From positions 1 to 64,000 of the forward strand of contig JANBPK010000822.1 in assembly GCA_027579435.1 (NCBI GenBank): 64,000 nucleotides of DNA, given 5' to 3'. Below are positions 35,529 to 46,905 of this stretch, one piece after another. The notes below the pieces were generated by a model. That model did not search any database and was not told the origin of the DNA. It worked only from the letters and a program-made list of their open reading frames with translations. Within the stretch, counting starts at the first letter, position 1; the number at the start of each line of letters is the position of its first letter. The translations under genes and the position numbers were made by a program. The stretch is from Candolleomyces eurysporus (taxonomy: Eukaryota > Basidiomycota > Agaricomycetes > Agaricales > Psathyrellaceae).

Positions 35529-36791
35529 ATGAGTTCACCAAGCCAAATCGCCAGCAACTTCCCTCTCCCGCCGGAAATCGTTGGGGAAATCGCTGCCCAT
35601 GCGTCCGCTCTGAAGAGCAAATTGCTTCTCAAGCAGTGCTGTTTAATCAGTCGGGTATTCCGAGATCAATTTCAACCTTACATATTCAAATTCTTCAACA
35701 TGGAAGATAACCCAGATTCTGTCCTTCGATGGTCTGAGAGAAAGCTCGCAGGCCATCTCTTGGAGTGCATTAATCGAAACCCCACTCTTGGGACCTATGT
35801 TAAACAAGTGTGGCTGTCGCTGGACTCGGGAACCATTGCCCAAGATCCACTTCTCCCAGAGCTGATTCGTCGGCTACCCGTCTTATGTTCACTTCAAATT
35901 GGCGCCTATGATCCCAGCTACCGTTGGGGTCAGGTTGCTTCCAATTTACAGGCCGCGATCATCCATGCATGCCAATTACCTACTCTGCGACACCTTCATC
36001 TTAACTCTGTCTCCGAGATTCCAATATCTCTCGTCACAAATTCCAATCTGATGGGGTTGGAGTTGTACAACATACCGTCGTTTCATGACTTTGAACGACT
36101 GTTTCAACCCAATGCTGGGGGGAGATGTACGGAAGACAAGGCCCTGAAGGAGTCAGGGTGTTTCACCTCTATCCGGGCCTTAGCCTGCGGCTACCTCGTT
36201 ACCAAGCCGAAAGACTGCCTGCGCTCCATCGTTGAGAGCAGTGCTCTGGCCACAAGCCTCCGCAGTCTAAGGATTATGGTAGTGATCGACCCAGAAAGCA
36301 CCGGTATGTTCTCTTCATTAAGCATGCTCTCTACTTCCCGGGTGCTAACGGAACCTATCACAGACACCCCGGGCCAGTTTACCCCTCCCTTTAACCTCTC
36401 CAGGCTGGCAAATCTCCGATTCCTCAAGATTCGGTGCGAATTGGACACTGTCCCAGAGTCCGCAATGCTCTCAATCATCCCCTCGTTCCTATCTTTCGTG
36501 AATCAAACTCTCACGACAGTCGATAAATCTGCCCCCCTCGAAAAAATCCATCTGACCATCGCCGATATATCGCATGGCCCACTGCTCACGCACCTATCTT
36601 CGGATGGATGGAAGCGGGTCTGCGACAGCATTGCTTCCTTCTCCCCCAAGAAAACACAAATCAAATTCAAGTTTTTGCCCTACTCCGACAAAATCGAGCG
36701 TGAAGTTTTTCCGAAAATCTTGGAATTGTTGAAGGATATTCCCGGTATTGTACCTGTGCTTGGAGCATCGGAGTATTGCACAAATATATAG
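35529..36791 (+). CDS. F-box-like protein, tandem copy 2
   Basis: The predicted product is 400 aa from exons 35529-36303 and 36364-36791. It is a paralogue of the genes on both sides. The F-box-like start is FPLPPEIVGEIAAHA, then LKQCCLISRVFRDQFQPYIF. Leu-rich units follow (LPTLRHLHLNSVSEIPISLV). Near the C-terminus is a block shared by all three copies (LTTVDKSAPLEKIHLTIADI). The 60-nt intron is a multiple of three without a stop and would be missed by a simple open-frame call. Its position and phase match those in copies 1 and 3, which supports removal. Confidence 0.8.
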   Translation: MSSPSQIASNFPLPPEIVGEIAAHASALKSKLLLKQCCLISRVFRDQFQPYIFKFFNMEDNPDSVLRWSERKLAGHLLECINRNPTLGTYVKQVWLSLDSGTIAQDPLLPELIRRLPVLCSLQIGAYDPSYRWGQVASNLQAAIIHACQLPTLRHLHLNSVSEIPISLVTNSNLMGLELYNIPSFHDFERLFQPNAGGRCTEDKALKESGCFTSIRALACGYLVTKPKDCLRSIVESSALATSLRSLRIMVVIDPESTGMFSSLSMLSTSRVLTEPITDTPGQFTPPFNLSRLANLRFLKIRCELDTVPESAMLSIIPSFLSFVNQTLTTVDKSAPLEKIHLTIADISHGPLLTHLSSDGWKRVCDSIASFSPKKTQIKFKFLPYSDKIEREVFPKILELLKDIPGIVPVLGASEYCTNI

Positions 36792-37171
36792 ATTCTTTGC
36801 AGAATCATTTGTGGGCAGATTTGGTCGTTAATTGCAAAGCTGTGCTCATTTTTTACCCAATATATTTGCTATAGATGGGACGCAATGGGACCAACTCGTA
36901 GGTCGACGTCCACCTGTTGTCGAGGGTGCTTGTCATTGGCACAAATATGCACGCTGACTTTTTTGATCGTGCTCAACACCACTGATCCTGATCATACGCA
37001 TGCTGTACTGTATATCATCTCTTTCCGAGGCTGGAAGCTTCCAAGCTGCGTGTAGTCGTGCCTGGGGTCGGTCCCAACTTATGTAAATTGCTCAGGCTGT
37101 GCCACTGCCTTACTTCATTAGTGACCGCAGTGATGCCTTCTAAAAGCCGTCATGGATATATTTCCTTCCTG
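36792..37171. other. intergenic between F-box copies 2 and 3
   Basis: A 380-bp spacer. The open frame of copy 3 extends upstream to an ATG at 37058, but that extension (MPGVGPNLCKLL...) has no counterpart in copies 1 and 2, so I place the start at 37172. Confidence 0.45.
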
Positions 37172-38502
37172 ATGTCTCCATCTCATCGAGCTCCGACCCA
37201 GCCATTTCCTCTTCCTCCCGAGATATTGGGAGAAATCGCTGCCCAGTTGTCAATTTTGGCCAATATCCCGTCGCTCAAACAATGCTGTTTAGTCAACACA
37301 ATGTTTCGGGACCAGTTTCAGCCTTTTGTCTTCAGGACCATGGATATTGGGAACGATTCTTCCCTTTCACTTCATCGTGCACGCCAGTATACGACCCTCT
37401 TTTTCGACTGTATCAAGCGAAATCCGAAGCTCGCCACCTACGTCAAAGATTTGGAGTTGAATGTATCCTCAAACGTGACTACTGAAGACCCATGCCTGCC
37501 CGAGCTGTTGGACCAGTTGTCCTGCATCTCGGTATTCAGGTTCTCCAGCACCACAGATGACTATTCCTTATCCACGAGCTGGGAATCCCTGTCTCCAGAG
37601 TTGCAAGCAGCAACTGCCAAGATCTGTGCTTTATCCACCATCCGGATGCTACACATCGCATCCTTCACCGAACTCCCACTTTACCTAATCGGAAACCCAT
37701 ATCTCAGTAATTTGAGTATTGGCCACGTTCGTACCTTCTCAGGTATAGACGGGCCTCGGCTGCTGGCCAATATGCCAGTCCAAGACACGTCCAATCCATC
37801 AAAACACTCCTTATTGGCACCTTCAGAAAGGCGCTTCACTTCCCTTAGCACCCTCGTCTGTTTATATATTGGAAGTATGCCAACAGACTGGATCCGAGCA
37901 ATGATGGAAACCCCCGCTTTGTCCACGAGTCTTCGGAATTTCAGCCTCCTGTTTCTGTTCGACGAAACGGCAGCTAGTGAGTTTCTTCCTTCACCAAGAT
38001 ACTGTGTATCGTGAAGTTGATGTGAATTTTCATCCCCGCAGATTCATCAGCTGACATTTTGGCGCAATTCAATCCATCGTTCAACCTGGCGGACCTCAGA
38101 GGTCTGCGATATCTCAAGATTTATTGTTTGGTCGATCTTACGCTTCCAGAGTTAGCAGCACAGACTGTCATCAAATCTCTCTTTAAATACGCCAACAACC
38201 TTATCAGCACAGTCAACGCGTCCGCGCCCCTCGAAGAACTGTACATAACGATTGGGGATCTCATGCATCAACCTTTGACTACACAACTGCTCTCGGACGA
38301 ATGGAAAGAGCTCGTCACCACTATCGCTTCACGTCGACCTACTATTAAAACCATCAAGGTCAAACTTCGATTCGGTCCTTGTGACAAGAAGTTGGAATTG
38401 GAGGCATTCAACACCGTTCAAGAGATCGTATCCAATGATATTTCAGGTGTATTGCTCGTGCTCAAATCAGCCGACCGATCCAAAGTGGAACGGATAACAT
38501 AG
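37172..38502 (+). CDS. F-box-like protein, tandem copy 3
   Basis: The predicted product is 421 aa from exons 37172-37976 and 38042-38502 (65-nt phase-1 intron, as in copies 1 and 2). The F-box-like start is FPLPPEILGEIAAQL, then LKQCCLVNTMFRDQFQPFVF. Leu-rich units follow (TIRMLHIASFTELPLYLIGN). The C-terminal block (INASAPLEE-type, here STVNASAPLEELYITIGDL) is shared with the neighbours. It is the most diverged of the trio. Two upstream ATGs (37058 and 37133) would lengthen the N-terminus by up to 38 residues. Confidence 0.78.
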
Positions 38503-38804
38503 CCCATACTTTACCCTGCTTTTTGTGTNCCTTCCCTGTATTTTTGAGTATTAACCTTCCACGTCCATTGATCAAGCACTTGAAACTGGCAATTTCTGCT
38601 GAGTNAGAGTCCGAATCTGAACGAAAAGTAGCNAGGNGGCTTCGACTNTTCAATNATCTGNCAANTGAGTGAAGTTGATCAGAACCCCTTCTGANGGNNA
38701 NGNNNCGGTTTAAACTTGGCCTTAATTTNCACATTTATTATTACANNNTGCCTCCNCTCAGTTCANAATGCANAATTGTTCGTGCCTATNTGCNGGTTTT
38801 NNTN
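38503..38804. other. N-rich convergent intergenic region
   Basis: About 300 bp lie between convergent 3' ends, with more than 20 scattered Ns, so it is low-quality sequence. No gene is seen. Confidence 0.4.
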
Positions 38805-41739
38805 TTAATCAACTCCGGTGTTATCCAATAACTCCTCTTCTTCCGACGATGACTCTTCAGAGGCAGGTGCCCGTCCCCANAATCTTCCCAGAATATTNCT
38901 GATGACGCGAGGCATCGGCTGCATAAAANAAAGGNNCTNTCAGAATACCNTACCAATCTCAANTCGTCGCAGAGCTACATACCGAGATATCCTCCTCTTC
39001 CTCTTCATCCTCGTCCTCGTCTTCGGCCTCTTCCTGCTGGTCGCCTTCATCTTCCCAATCAACATTCCCACCCTGTGCGGCATGGGGTGGTAATACACCA
39101 GCTCCGAGCCACCCAGGGCCTTCTCCTTGAATCATGACAGGAGCAGGTACCGCAGCGTTGAGATCTTCAATATTGAGACCACCAGGCATCCCGCCTGCTC
39201 CTTCTCCACCCTGAGGCGGCTCGTTCATCGCCCCAGCTAACATCATATCTTCCAATACATCTGGAGGAAGCTGTGCGATCGCCTGAGCGAACTGGAGAAT
39301 ACCTCCTGGGAAGCGGTCCTGGAAGTTGGGGTTGGCATTAAAGAAGCCCTGGATAGAACAAAGAAAGAGGAATTCAGATTCAGTGAGCTTTCCTCATGTC
39401 GAAGAGTGGGGATAAAGGTCACCTGAAGTTGCTGCCTGAAATTGACGTCCGGGATCATCTGTGCAAGCCTCCGCTCATCCATGGCACGCTCTCTACGCGT
39501 TCTCGTCCTAAACGACAACAAATCATCTACATTCTGGAAGTACTGATCATCGTATTTGTTGAGCGTGGTCGGCGGTGGCATCGGATCGCACATTAGCCCT
39601 CTAGCTTGCTCCAAATTAACATCAATGAACGGGAAGAGATTTCGATGATTCGTCTCGAGCACGAGGAGGTGGCGATAAGCCGAGTAACGAGGTTCCAAGT
39701 TCTGGTAGAGCGCGAGGAAATCCATTCTCCGTTGCGTGATCGGNAGCTTGGAAGGAAGAGACGAGAATGTTGANGTGACGGTTTCGAGGAACCACGCCGN
39801 GTGATCTTTCCACAAGACCGAAGATTTCTGTGAATAGAGGTGGGAGAGGAGGTGGAGCGTCGACTGGCCTGGCTGCAATCCGCTGGATCGAGTATCAGAA
39901 ATTTGTGACAATGGTTAAGAACGAATCTTACATCGCCCCGGTCTCAATCTTGAAATCAGGATGGGCACGCACAGACGCTGGAAGTGANACATCCAGCTTA
40001 TCGGCGAGAAGGGGAACCACNGACGGGAAATCATTCAAAGCTTGTCGAAGTGCCTCCGTACTCTTTGTATGATCCTACCAAAGAAAGGATAAGCAAATCG
40101 TTCGNCCAATCGAGAAGGGAGCATACCGATCCAGCGATTCGAAGGGCAAGCGCACGGGCATAAGCCCACCCAGGCAACAATGAAGGGTTGATTCTANGAC
40201 TNTCTGTGTTCTTGCCATCAAATAGTCCGTACACATCGAGAAGCCATTGCTGCATCCCAGACTTAATCGCAAGGAAATCGAGGTGAAGTAGAGCACCATG
40301 GGGATCGCCCCAGGGATCAAGAGAATACAATAGCTTGGCAAACTCGAATGATGTTCGAACGCATCCTCGTCGGAGCAAGTCACTAAAATCGATCAGAATC
40401 ATGCTGTCTTACGGAGAAAGAGACATACGCGACTTGTCGGTGCACNGCGAGGTAGAAGGGCCGATTCTCGACGTAGTCGAAGTCGAGTCGGTTTACGCCA
40501 CTGGTGAAGTTGAAGGCGCCAACGAATGCTCGTTCATACGTGAACAAAGCACGATCTACGAAATCGAATGCGGGCGCATACTCTACAAGGAGATTAGTGA
40601 TCGACANCATGGAAGTATCCGCAAAGCTTGACCTTCACGATGGCGATATACTTCGGACACCTGCAAGAGCGTATCCGCATGCCACGGAGATCTGGACAAC
40701 AGATCCCAGAATCCCTGAGGATCTANCAGCTGTATTAGCTATCCACTTTCTCGAAAGCAAATGGCGCTCACCCCCAGAAAACACCGTCCCCATGAACACT
40801 TTCGTCAGGCTCTTGTATCGCTTGCTNTACTCGACCGTCCACCACTTCTCTTGCGGCATAGGTTCCCAGTCATGTCGTTTGAGCCTGGCACCCACTTCGT
40901 CGTCGGTCAAACCGCGTATCGATAATCCTTCTCGACCTTTAGCCGCCCACCAAGTAGGTTGCGGACGAGTAAGCTGGGAGCGAGCAGCAGGTGCTTGACG
41001 GCGAGAGCTAGGTCCGGCTTGCGAAGATGAACTAGCTTTGCTTGCTTGCACGACTTTGGAGCCAAAGAATCTTCGCATTTCGGCGTCACTATCGAGATGT
41101 TGCACNGACACTGAGAGTAGATCGCTGAATGTTTGCCCTGTGNCTGTCTGCTGGTTCATGTTCTGCGACGATCCGTATCTGAAGGANTTCAGTTCCTGTT
41201 AGCGACGTAAGGAAACTCTCGCTCACTTTAAANATAATTCTGCCAAAGCCTGGTCTAGTTCATCGTTTGCAGCCTTCTTCTCTTTCGCTCTAGCTTTCTT
41301 AAGCGCCTTTTTGGACGTTGATTGGGCCGGTGCACCTTTGGGGGTCGGTACAGGCTGGGGTGCCTTCGGAGCCTCCGNNNNANNTNNTNCAACCACTGCC
41401 TTTTTCTTCTTTTTNTTCGACTAAGGGAACAGGTGAGCGGGATGCATGGAATGNCNAGATCGTCAGCCGTACCTTGCGAGATTTGCTGGGCTTTGTCTGG
41501 TCGATCTCCTCNTCACCAGNATCGTCATCGTCCCCAGCCATGAGCTTGGTNTGATTTCAATAGTCTTGAACNAATGGCTTAAGAGTGGTGCTTACTGCAG
41601 CGAAGCCTCCCTGCTGTACCTTCGGCGCCGGTTCATGATCTGATTCGCCCTCGTCGGATACTTCAACGCCTGGGTTTCCTCCAAGGGCTTGGATCTCCTC
41701 AAGCTCCCTCTGCTGCCTCTTGTTGAGTCTAGGGGGCAT
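38805..41739 (-). CDS. RQC1: TCF25 / RQC1 family protein
   Basis: This is a homologue of yeast Rqc1 and human TCF25 (NULP1), a component of the ribosome-associated quality-control complex that ubiquitylates stalled nascent chains on 60S subunits. The N-terminus is MPPRLNKRQQRELEEIQALG, followed by acidic then Lys-rich segments (SKKALKKARAKEKKAANDEL). The TCF25 domain then includes RFFGSKVVQ, LLVEYAPAFDFVDRALFTYE and LDFDYVENRPFYL. It continues through the repeat-like helices (FAKLLYSLDPWGDPHGALLH) that define the family. The tail has a long acidic run (EDEDEDEEEEED) and a short conserved end with LDNTGVD before the stop at 38805. I count at least eight introns. Exon 1 is 41596-41739. Many Ns fall in this gene, so exact exons are uncertain. 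Confidence 0.88.
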
Positions 41740-42107
41740 CTTGGGGAATGGTGGTCAAGAAGAAAGGAGATTAATAATTGGATGCAACTGCTTAGCCCTG
41801 GTCTAGGGCTAGGTATTGGGGTTAGGGCTTCATGATACTAGGCGCCTGCTCCCGCCGTAGCCAAACTGACGATTCCCGTGTGCCGTTACGGTTAGTCGGA
41901 GCACATTTATCAGTTGAGTACAGTCCGATGGATGGTGTATCAGATACAAAGGAGGATATAATTATTGGTAAGTATGACACGCCCAATCACGGTTTGCGAA
42001 ACATCTTGGATGTCCGTTTGACCTATCTGAAGAAGAGGCAAAGAATTTGTATAAAAGCACTTATGACACAAGCTTTATGAATAGAAAACATTCCCGATTC
42101 ACCGATC
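41740..42107. other. intergenic upstream of TCF25/RQC1
   Basis: A 368-bp region holding the RQC1 promoter and the 3' flank of the next minus-strand gene. It contains the telobox-like cluster described separately. Confidence 0.45.
41793..41828 (-). promoter_or_regulatory. cluster of GCCCTA/telobox-like motifs
   Basis: Within 36 bp lie TAGCCCT, AGGGCTA and GTTAGGGC, about 55-90 bp upstream of the RQC1 start. Similar ACCCTAA-type boxes are bound by Tbf1-like factors at ribosomal and snoRNA gene promoters in several fungi. Use here is inference. Confidence 0.4.
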
Positions 42108-43938
42108 TCAGTCCGTCAACAGCCTCCTAGTGCCCTTGGTCCTTCGATACCCTTCCTTCAAAATCGACCGCTCATAGAACCCCAGATCCCAGTCAACCCA
42201 GCGATTCACATTTAAGACGTCCTTCACGTGTTTCTCTACCCACGTCAAGTGCTCCTGCCGGCAACGCTCCACAACGACGCGTTCAAGAGGGTATCCTCTG
42301 TTCACTCGATCCGACGCAAGCATAGCAATCAGCGAACCATCAACCTCCGCTTTCTCCGAGCCCTCAGGCTGAGGACTATCGTCATCGAGATGCCTTTGGA
42401 TGGCAAAGTAGAGAACGTCAATTGACACGAGAAGTGGGCATGGAGGTGCGTCTTGCAGAGCTATTGGGACGGTAGTGTCCGGCGGCAGGAGACCGAGAGC
42501 CTTGGTAATACGAGGAAGGATGGTCCGCGGGATCCCTGACACCGTGAGACGGCGAAGAGACGGGAGATTTTGGAAAATGAGAGTGAAATCACCGGTAGAT
42601 GGAGGATAATGAGACGACGACACAAACACAAAGTCTTCCACGTCCGAAAGGAGACCGGAATTAAGTAGCACGGCACGGACGATGGGATCGATGTTACTCG
42701 TGAGCGTAAGGGTGTCGTTTTCGAGCTCGAGTGCATGGCACCCTTCGATCAAGCTGCTTGCTATCAATTGCAGCTTGCGAATTGTGCGAGTGGGTGGACC
42801 GCCTTTGAGTCGACCTTCCCGGACAAGGTCCACGAGAGGCGCATCCCATTCGCAATACGAGCTTGCAAAGATGCGCCGTGCTGCAGAGTCGGGAATCCGA
42901 AGACACGACATAAATGCCACAATGTCTTCGGTGGCGTGTAGCCAGCATCCAAGAGAGAGCGATCGAAGGTTGGGTAGGACGACTGGATTATCGGAGAAGT
43001 GGGGGATAGGGCCATTCAGGTTGGGTATATTATGCGGAGGACCTGACCGGGAGATGACAACTTCCTCCAACTGTGGCGATAACTCCAAAACGGATAGGAA
43101 GCGACAGAATCCCGTGTTCATCACATCACGGGCGTCCTGGTCGTGCAACACCAACGATCTGAGATTCCGGAACTGGATATCTGGAAATGGGGAAAAGATG
43201 GATAGGTGGACTTGTTCGAGTGAGGGGCATGATCCCAGGAACAGCTTGGGCATGGGAGGAGACTGGAAGAACGTCCGGCCACTGCCGAGGATGTTGAAAA
43301 CCTTGAGTTTGGGGGCTTCGCGCTCGAGGGTCTTCCAGTACTTGCAGTCTTGATTCCAGTTACCATGGATATAGAGCTCCTTGAGCCTGTGACAGTGTTC
43401 CATCGCTACCTCGAATGTGTCCGGCTCGGAAGCCTCACCCCGCTCTTTCGAACCCCCAAAAAAAATAAACAACCAATGGGAAGGTTCCCGATAACGAGAG
43501 GGATCGCAGTGAAAACGGATCGGATGGGCGTCTGATGAGGATGTGATTCCAGAGGTTGGGGGTGGAATGGGAAACGCGTCGCCACTGCCCACAAACTTGG
43601 GAAATGATAAGGAGGGATTTGCGTTTGACCGCAGCTGCGGCAAGAGCATCTTCTATCTTGTCAACGAACTGCAGCGCATCGAGAAACATAAATATTTGGC
43701 CCAGGACTTCCGGAGCCAGAAGATTGATTTGTTGCTCGGCATTCTTCAGAGTCCTGACATGGCATTGGGCAAGGGCCAGGCTGCGTTCTGCAACATCTAG
43801 CTGAGAGAAATTCAATAAATAAACGTGAACAGGAGCGAAACCCCTTACATTGGTTGGATCTGATCCTGCAGGATCCAGGTTGGCGAGCATCGCGGTCAAA
43901 CCATCAACACTTGAACGGGGAGTTTCGAATTCCGCCAT
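42108..43938 (-). CDS. F-box/LRR-like protein with homopolymer frameshift
   Basis: This is a basidiomycete F-box protein. The start at 43938 gives MAEFETPRSSVDGL. Exon 1 (43849-43938) is followed by a 48-nt stopless intron (43801-43848) and a long exon 2. The F-box includes INLLAPEVLGQIFMFL and VCGQWRRVSHSTPNLW. A Leu-rich region follows (FRNLRSLVLHD, LPNLRSLSLGCW and LPSLRRLTVSG) and then a C-terminus ending RRLLTD. The frame breaks in a run of eight T (minus strand, near 43460), just after PLVVYFF. With one T fewer it continues into GGSKERGEASEPDTF without loss. This may be a sequencing error or a fresh inactivation. The likely role is target recognition for an SCF ubiquitin ligase. Confidence 0.72.
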
Positions 43939-44472
43939 GGACGTTCTGGCAAGCTCACAAGGTAAGTCTCGAATAATGATGCCACAGGAGACCCATGAGC
44001 TACTCACCAAGGGCTTCAGCTTTTGAACTGCAGAACCTTATGCGTGAGAAGTGAGATCGCAGCTGGGCGGTGCGCAGGGCGCTGCGCTGCAGTGACTGCA
44101 CATCACTGGGGTCGAGTCATGTTAACGTGACGTCACGCAGCACAAACTAATACCAGCCATGCCGGTTCCATGCCAGCTATTTGGACTGCTCATTTCTGCG
44201 AGTTCGAGGAATATAAATGTGCAAGGAAAGGATTGTGTAGGGGGATCGAGGCTGAGCGCCAAGCTTTGATAAATATTCCAAAATAAAATCTATCCGGCGG
44301 GGTTACTAACGGTCACTGGTCACCATCAACAGCTTCAAGTCTGTCAAAGTCAGATCCCACTATGTCTCTCGAGATCCACGCAGCACCCACACACGCACCC
44401 GCAGACGCAGTACCGCCCCTTTTATACTGGGATATATAGGCTAGGAATATCACGCTATAGCCCATTACCGTC
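43939..44472. other. divergent promoter between two F-box genes
   Basis: A 534-bp region between divergent F-box genes. It has a GTGACGTCAC-like palindrome (ACGTGACGTCACG, near 44126) that resembles a CRE/bZIP site. A possible 5'-UTR intron of the minus-strand gene (CTTG|GTGAGT ... GCCAG) lies at about 43945-44015. Confidence 0.45.
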
Positions 44473-46522
44473 ATGCCGGCCAAAGAAGGAGACGCTGTCG
44501 ACGGTGTTGTTCTCCAAATTGGAGCTCAATTCCTCAACTCTGTGACAGCTTTGACAAAGGTCGAAGAGGACGACTTGTAAGTCTCCGACTAGTTAGCGAG
44601 AAGCACATCATTGACGTTGACACCAGCTCTCGGAAAGCTTCACTGTCTTATGCAGACGTAGGCTTGATACTAACGAGGCCTCATCAATTACTCATGGTCT
44701 TTCTTTCCAGGTCAAACACCTCCAAGACCAAATAGCTGTCGCTTCGTTACGACTACGTTACATTGAGAATGCTACGCGACCTATCAACCGGCTGCCAAGC
44801 GCAGTTCTTCTCAAGATCTTCCATATCTTGCAGAATTCCCCTCCGTATTCACTGCAATGGGTTGTCGTGACGCGGGTTTGCTCTCAATGGAGGAAATTTG
44901 CCCTTTCCGCTTCCGCCTTATGGTCCAGCATCCCTCTCCGTGCCAAAGGAGGATCCACCCTCATCGACCTCTTTCTCGCCCGATCCGGCAACACTCCCCT
45001 GACCATCATCTTTGCTCAAGATCCGGTGGGGGATAATTACTCCATCACCCGAGTCCAAAGTTATCTTCGAGGTTTGCGAAATATCGTCAACAATGCTTCA
45101 GACAGGATCGAACGACTGGTCATGGAGCCCCAATTTCCCATTGACGATCTCCTTCGTGCTGATCGCTTGGGACAGACATTGGGTCAAGAGTTGTCTAGGC
45201 TCCTACTTTCGCCATCAGCCGGTCCAGGGCTCATGAGCACCGTCTCCAACACGATAGAAAATACGTTTTTGAAGCTGTTCTCCGAATCCATGCCCCAAGC
45301 CCAGCATTTGGAATTGTGGTCAGAAGCGGTTCCTTACCTACTACGTAGGCCGGACCCGCTCAAGCACCTCACCGTGCTCGAATTATCCCAGATCAAGATC
45401 GAGCCCTCGAACATGGACTCGCTAGTATTTTCAAAGGTCCTTGCCGTCCTCGACGCATCGAGAGGCAGCCTGCGCAGGATAGTCCTCGCCGGTGTCGAGC
45501 TTCGAGATGATCTCCATTCACAACTCGCGGACGGCGATTCCTCTCTCCCTCTGCCCATTTCCCTTTCATGCTTGGAATCCATTGAAATCGGAGATTGGGA
45601 GCTGCAGGGAAGCCTAGCCAGATTCCTCCAGCAACTTCGGGTTCCCCCATCAGCCTCCAAGTGCATTTGGGGGAGCAGCCTGGCTCCAACCGCAATCGGG
45701 CCATTCATTCTTCCTTCCTCCGAGTCCGATTCTCCCGGAATTCACGTTATTAGTCGGATAGTCCTGTCCTCAACCGCACGAACCGACATGGTTGCCTTCC
45801 ACAAAGGCTCCCTTTACATCAACGGCAGCCTTTCCTTCGAAGATTATTCGCCCCTTCTCAACGACCTCTCCCAATTCCAATCCGTCCACGAGCTCGTCTT
45901 GACCCCACTTCTGACACCCCTCACCGTCGAAGATTGGACGCACCTTTTCCGACTCCTTCCAAACATCCGGAAGATCAAAGTACGGGACGCAGAGACAAGC
46001 AGACTCGTACGCGCTCTTCGGAAAGACACGGACGGCAACGAAATTTACCTACCCCTGCCACACCTCGTCGAGTTCGACATCAAATATTCAATCTGCGAGA
46101 TTGGGGAGCCATGGAAAGAGTTGTTGGAAAACGAATCCACTACAGAGGTTTCGAGCATGGTCATATTCTTAACCCTCCTCGCACGCGAACGTGCACAAGC
46201 CGGTGCAAGTTTCGGTAGACTTGGGCGTATACACCTTCGGTTGGACAGTAGAGTATCCGACTTTCACGATATGGCGCCACTTCTTGGCGATTTGCGCCCG
46301 TGCGTTTCAAGGTTGGATTGTTCGTATGGCGACGATTCTTATTCGTTGACGGTGGAAGAACGGGCTGAGAGGAAAAAGGAAGAAAAAGATGAGTGGTACC
46401 TTGTTCTGAAGGAGTTTGACGGTATTTGGCCGACGAAGGCAGTGTACTTTCTTCGTTCGCCTTCTGACTCCTCGGGCGGAAACTTTGGATTGAAATCGTT
46501 TGCTTCAGGCCACCTTGCTTAG
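44473..46522 (+). CDS. F-box/LRR-like protein
   Basis: The predicted product is 648 aa from exons 44473-44576, 44627-44657 and 44711-46522, with consistent phases. A short helical N-terminus (MPAKEGDAVDGVVLQIGAQF) precedes the F-box: RPINRLPSAVLLKIFHIL, then VVVTRVCSQWRKFALSASAL and LW. This layout, with an N-terminal helix before INRLP and VC..W....S..LW, is typical of Agaricomycete F-box proteins. The remainder is an LRR-like region (LECLESIEIGD-type units, such as LSCLESIEIGDWELQGSL). The first two exons are small and easily missed. It is divergently transcribed from the neighbour. The proposed role is an SCF substrate adaptor, from the motif alone. Confidence 0.82.
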
Positions 46523-46905
46523 ATCGCTAGAGCGACAGAGTAATTATCATACATAGAACTTTATCGATGAATGAATCAATCAGTTATAACCTATCTGCCT
46601 GGACTTAGAGTCATTTTCTAAATTTTGCAATTATTTCTCATAACGTCCTTAGCAACAGCTGCGCCAAAGCTCATTTTTCACTGCGTCCATATCTACATCA
46701 ATCAATGCCAGTTTTAGCGCGGCCAAAGCAAGGCCAAAGCAAACGCGACTTAAGCGGTGCTTGCCCCGGGTTCCACTCGAAAACACAACTCGAGCTTGAA
46801 GGTTCGTAGTCTCTGTCCCGCTTCCGATCTCTCTCGCTATCGTCAACGGTATGCTGACTAGAACGTTCGTTTTTAGGAGGAAAGCCCAACTCGGCAAATC
46901 CGTCA
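46523..46905. other. intergenic between F-box genes
   Basis: A 383-bp spacer. A possible splice acceptor (TTTTTAG) at about 46876 suggests that the next gene may have a 5'-UTR or small upstream exon. No gene is seen. Confidence 0.4.

Noticed and set aside
37058..37171. N-terminal extension of F-box copy 3
   Set aside because: It is absent from the two paralogues and not followed by any targeting signal. The start at 37172 aligns best with them.
41791..41830. TTAGGG-like bases as an internal telomere tract
   Set aside because: The copies are not in a tandem array. A promoter motif near RQC1 is the simpler reading.
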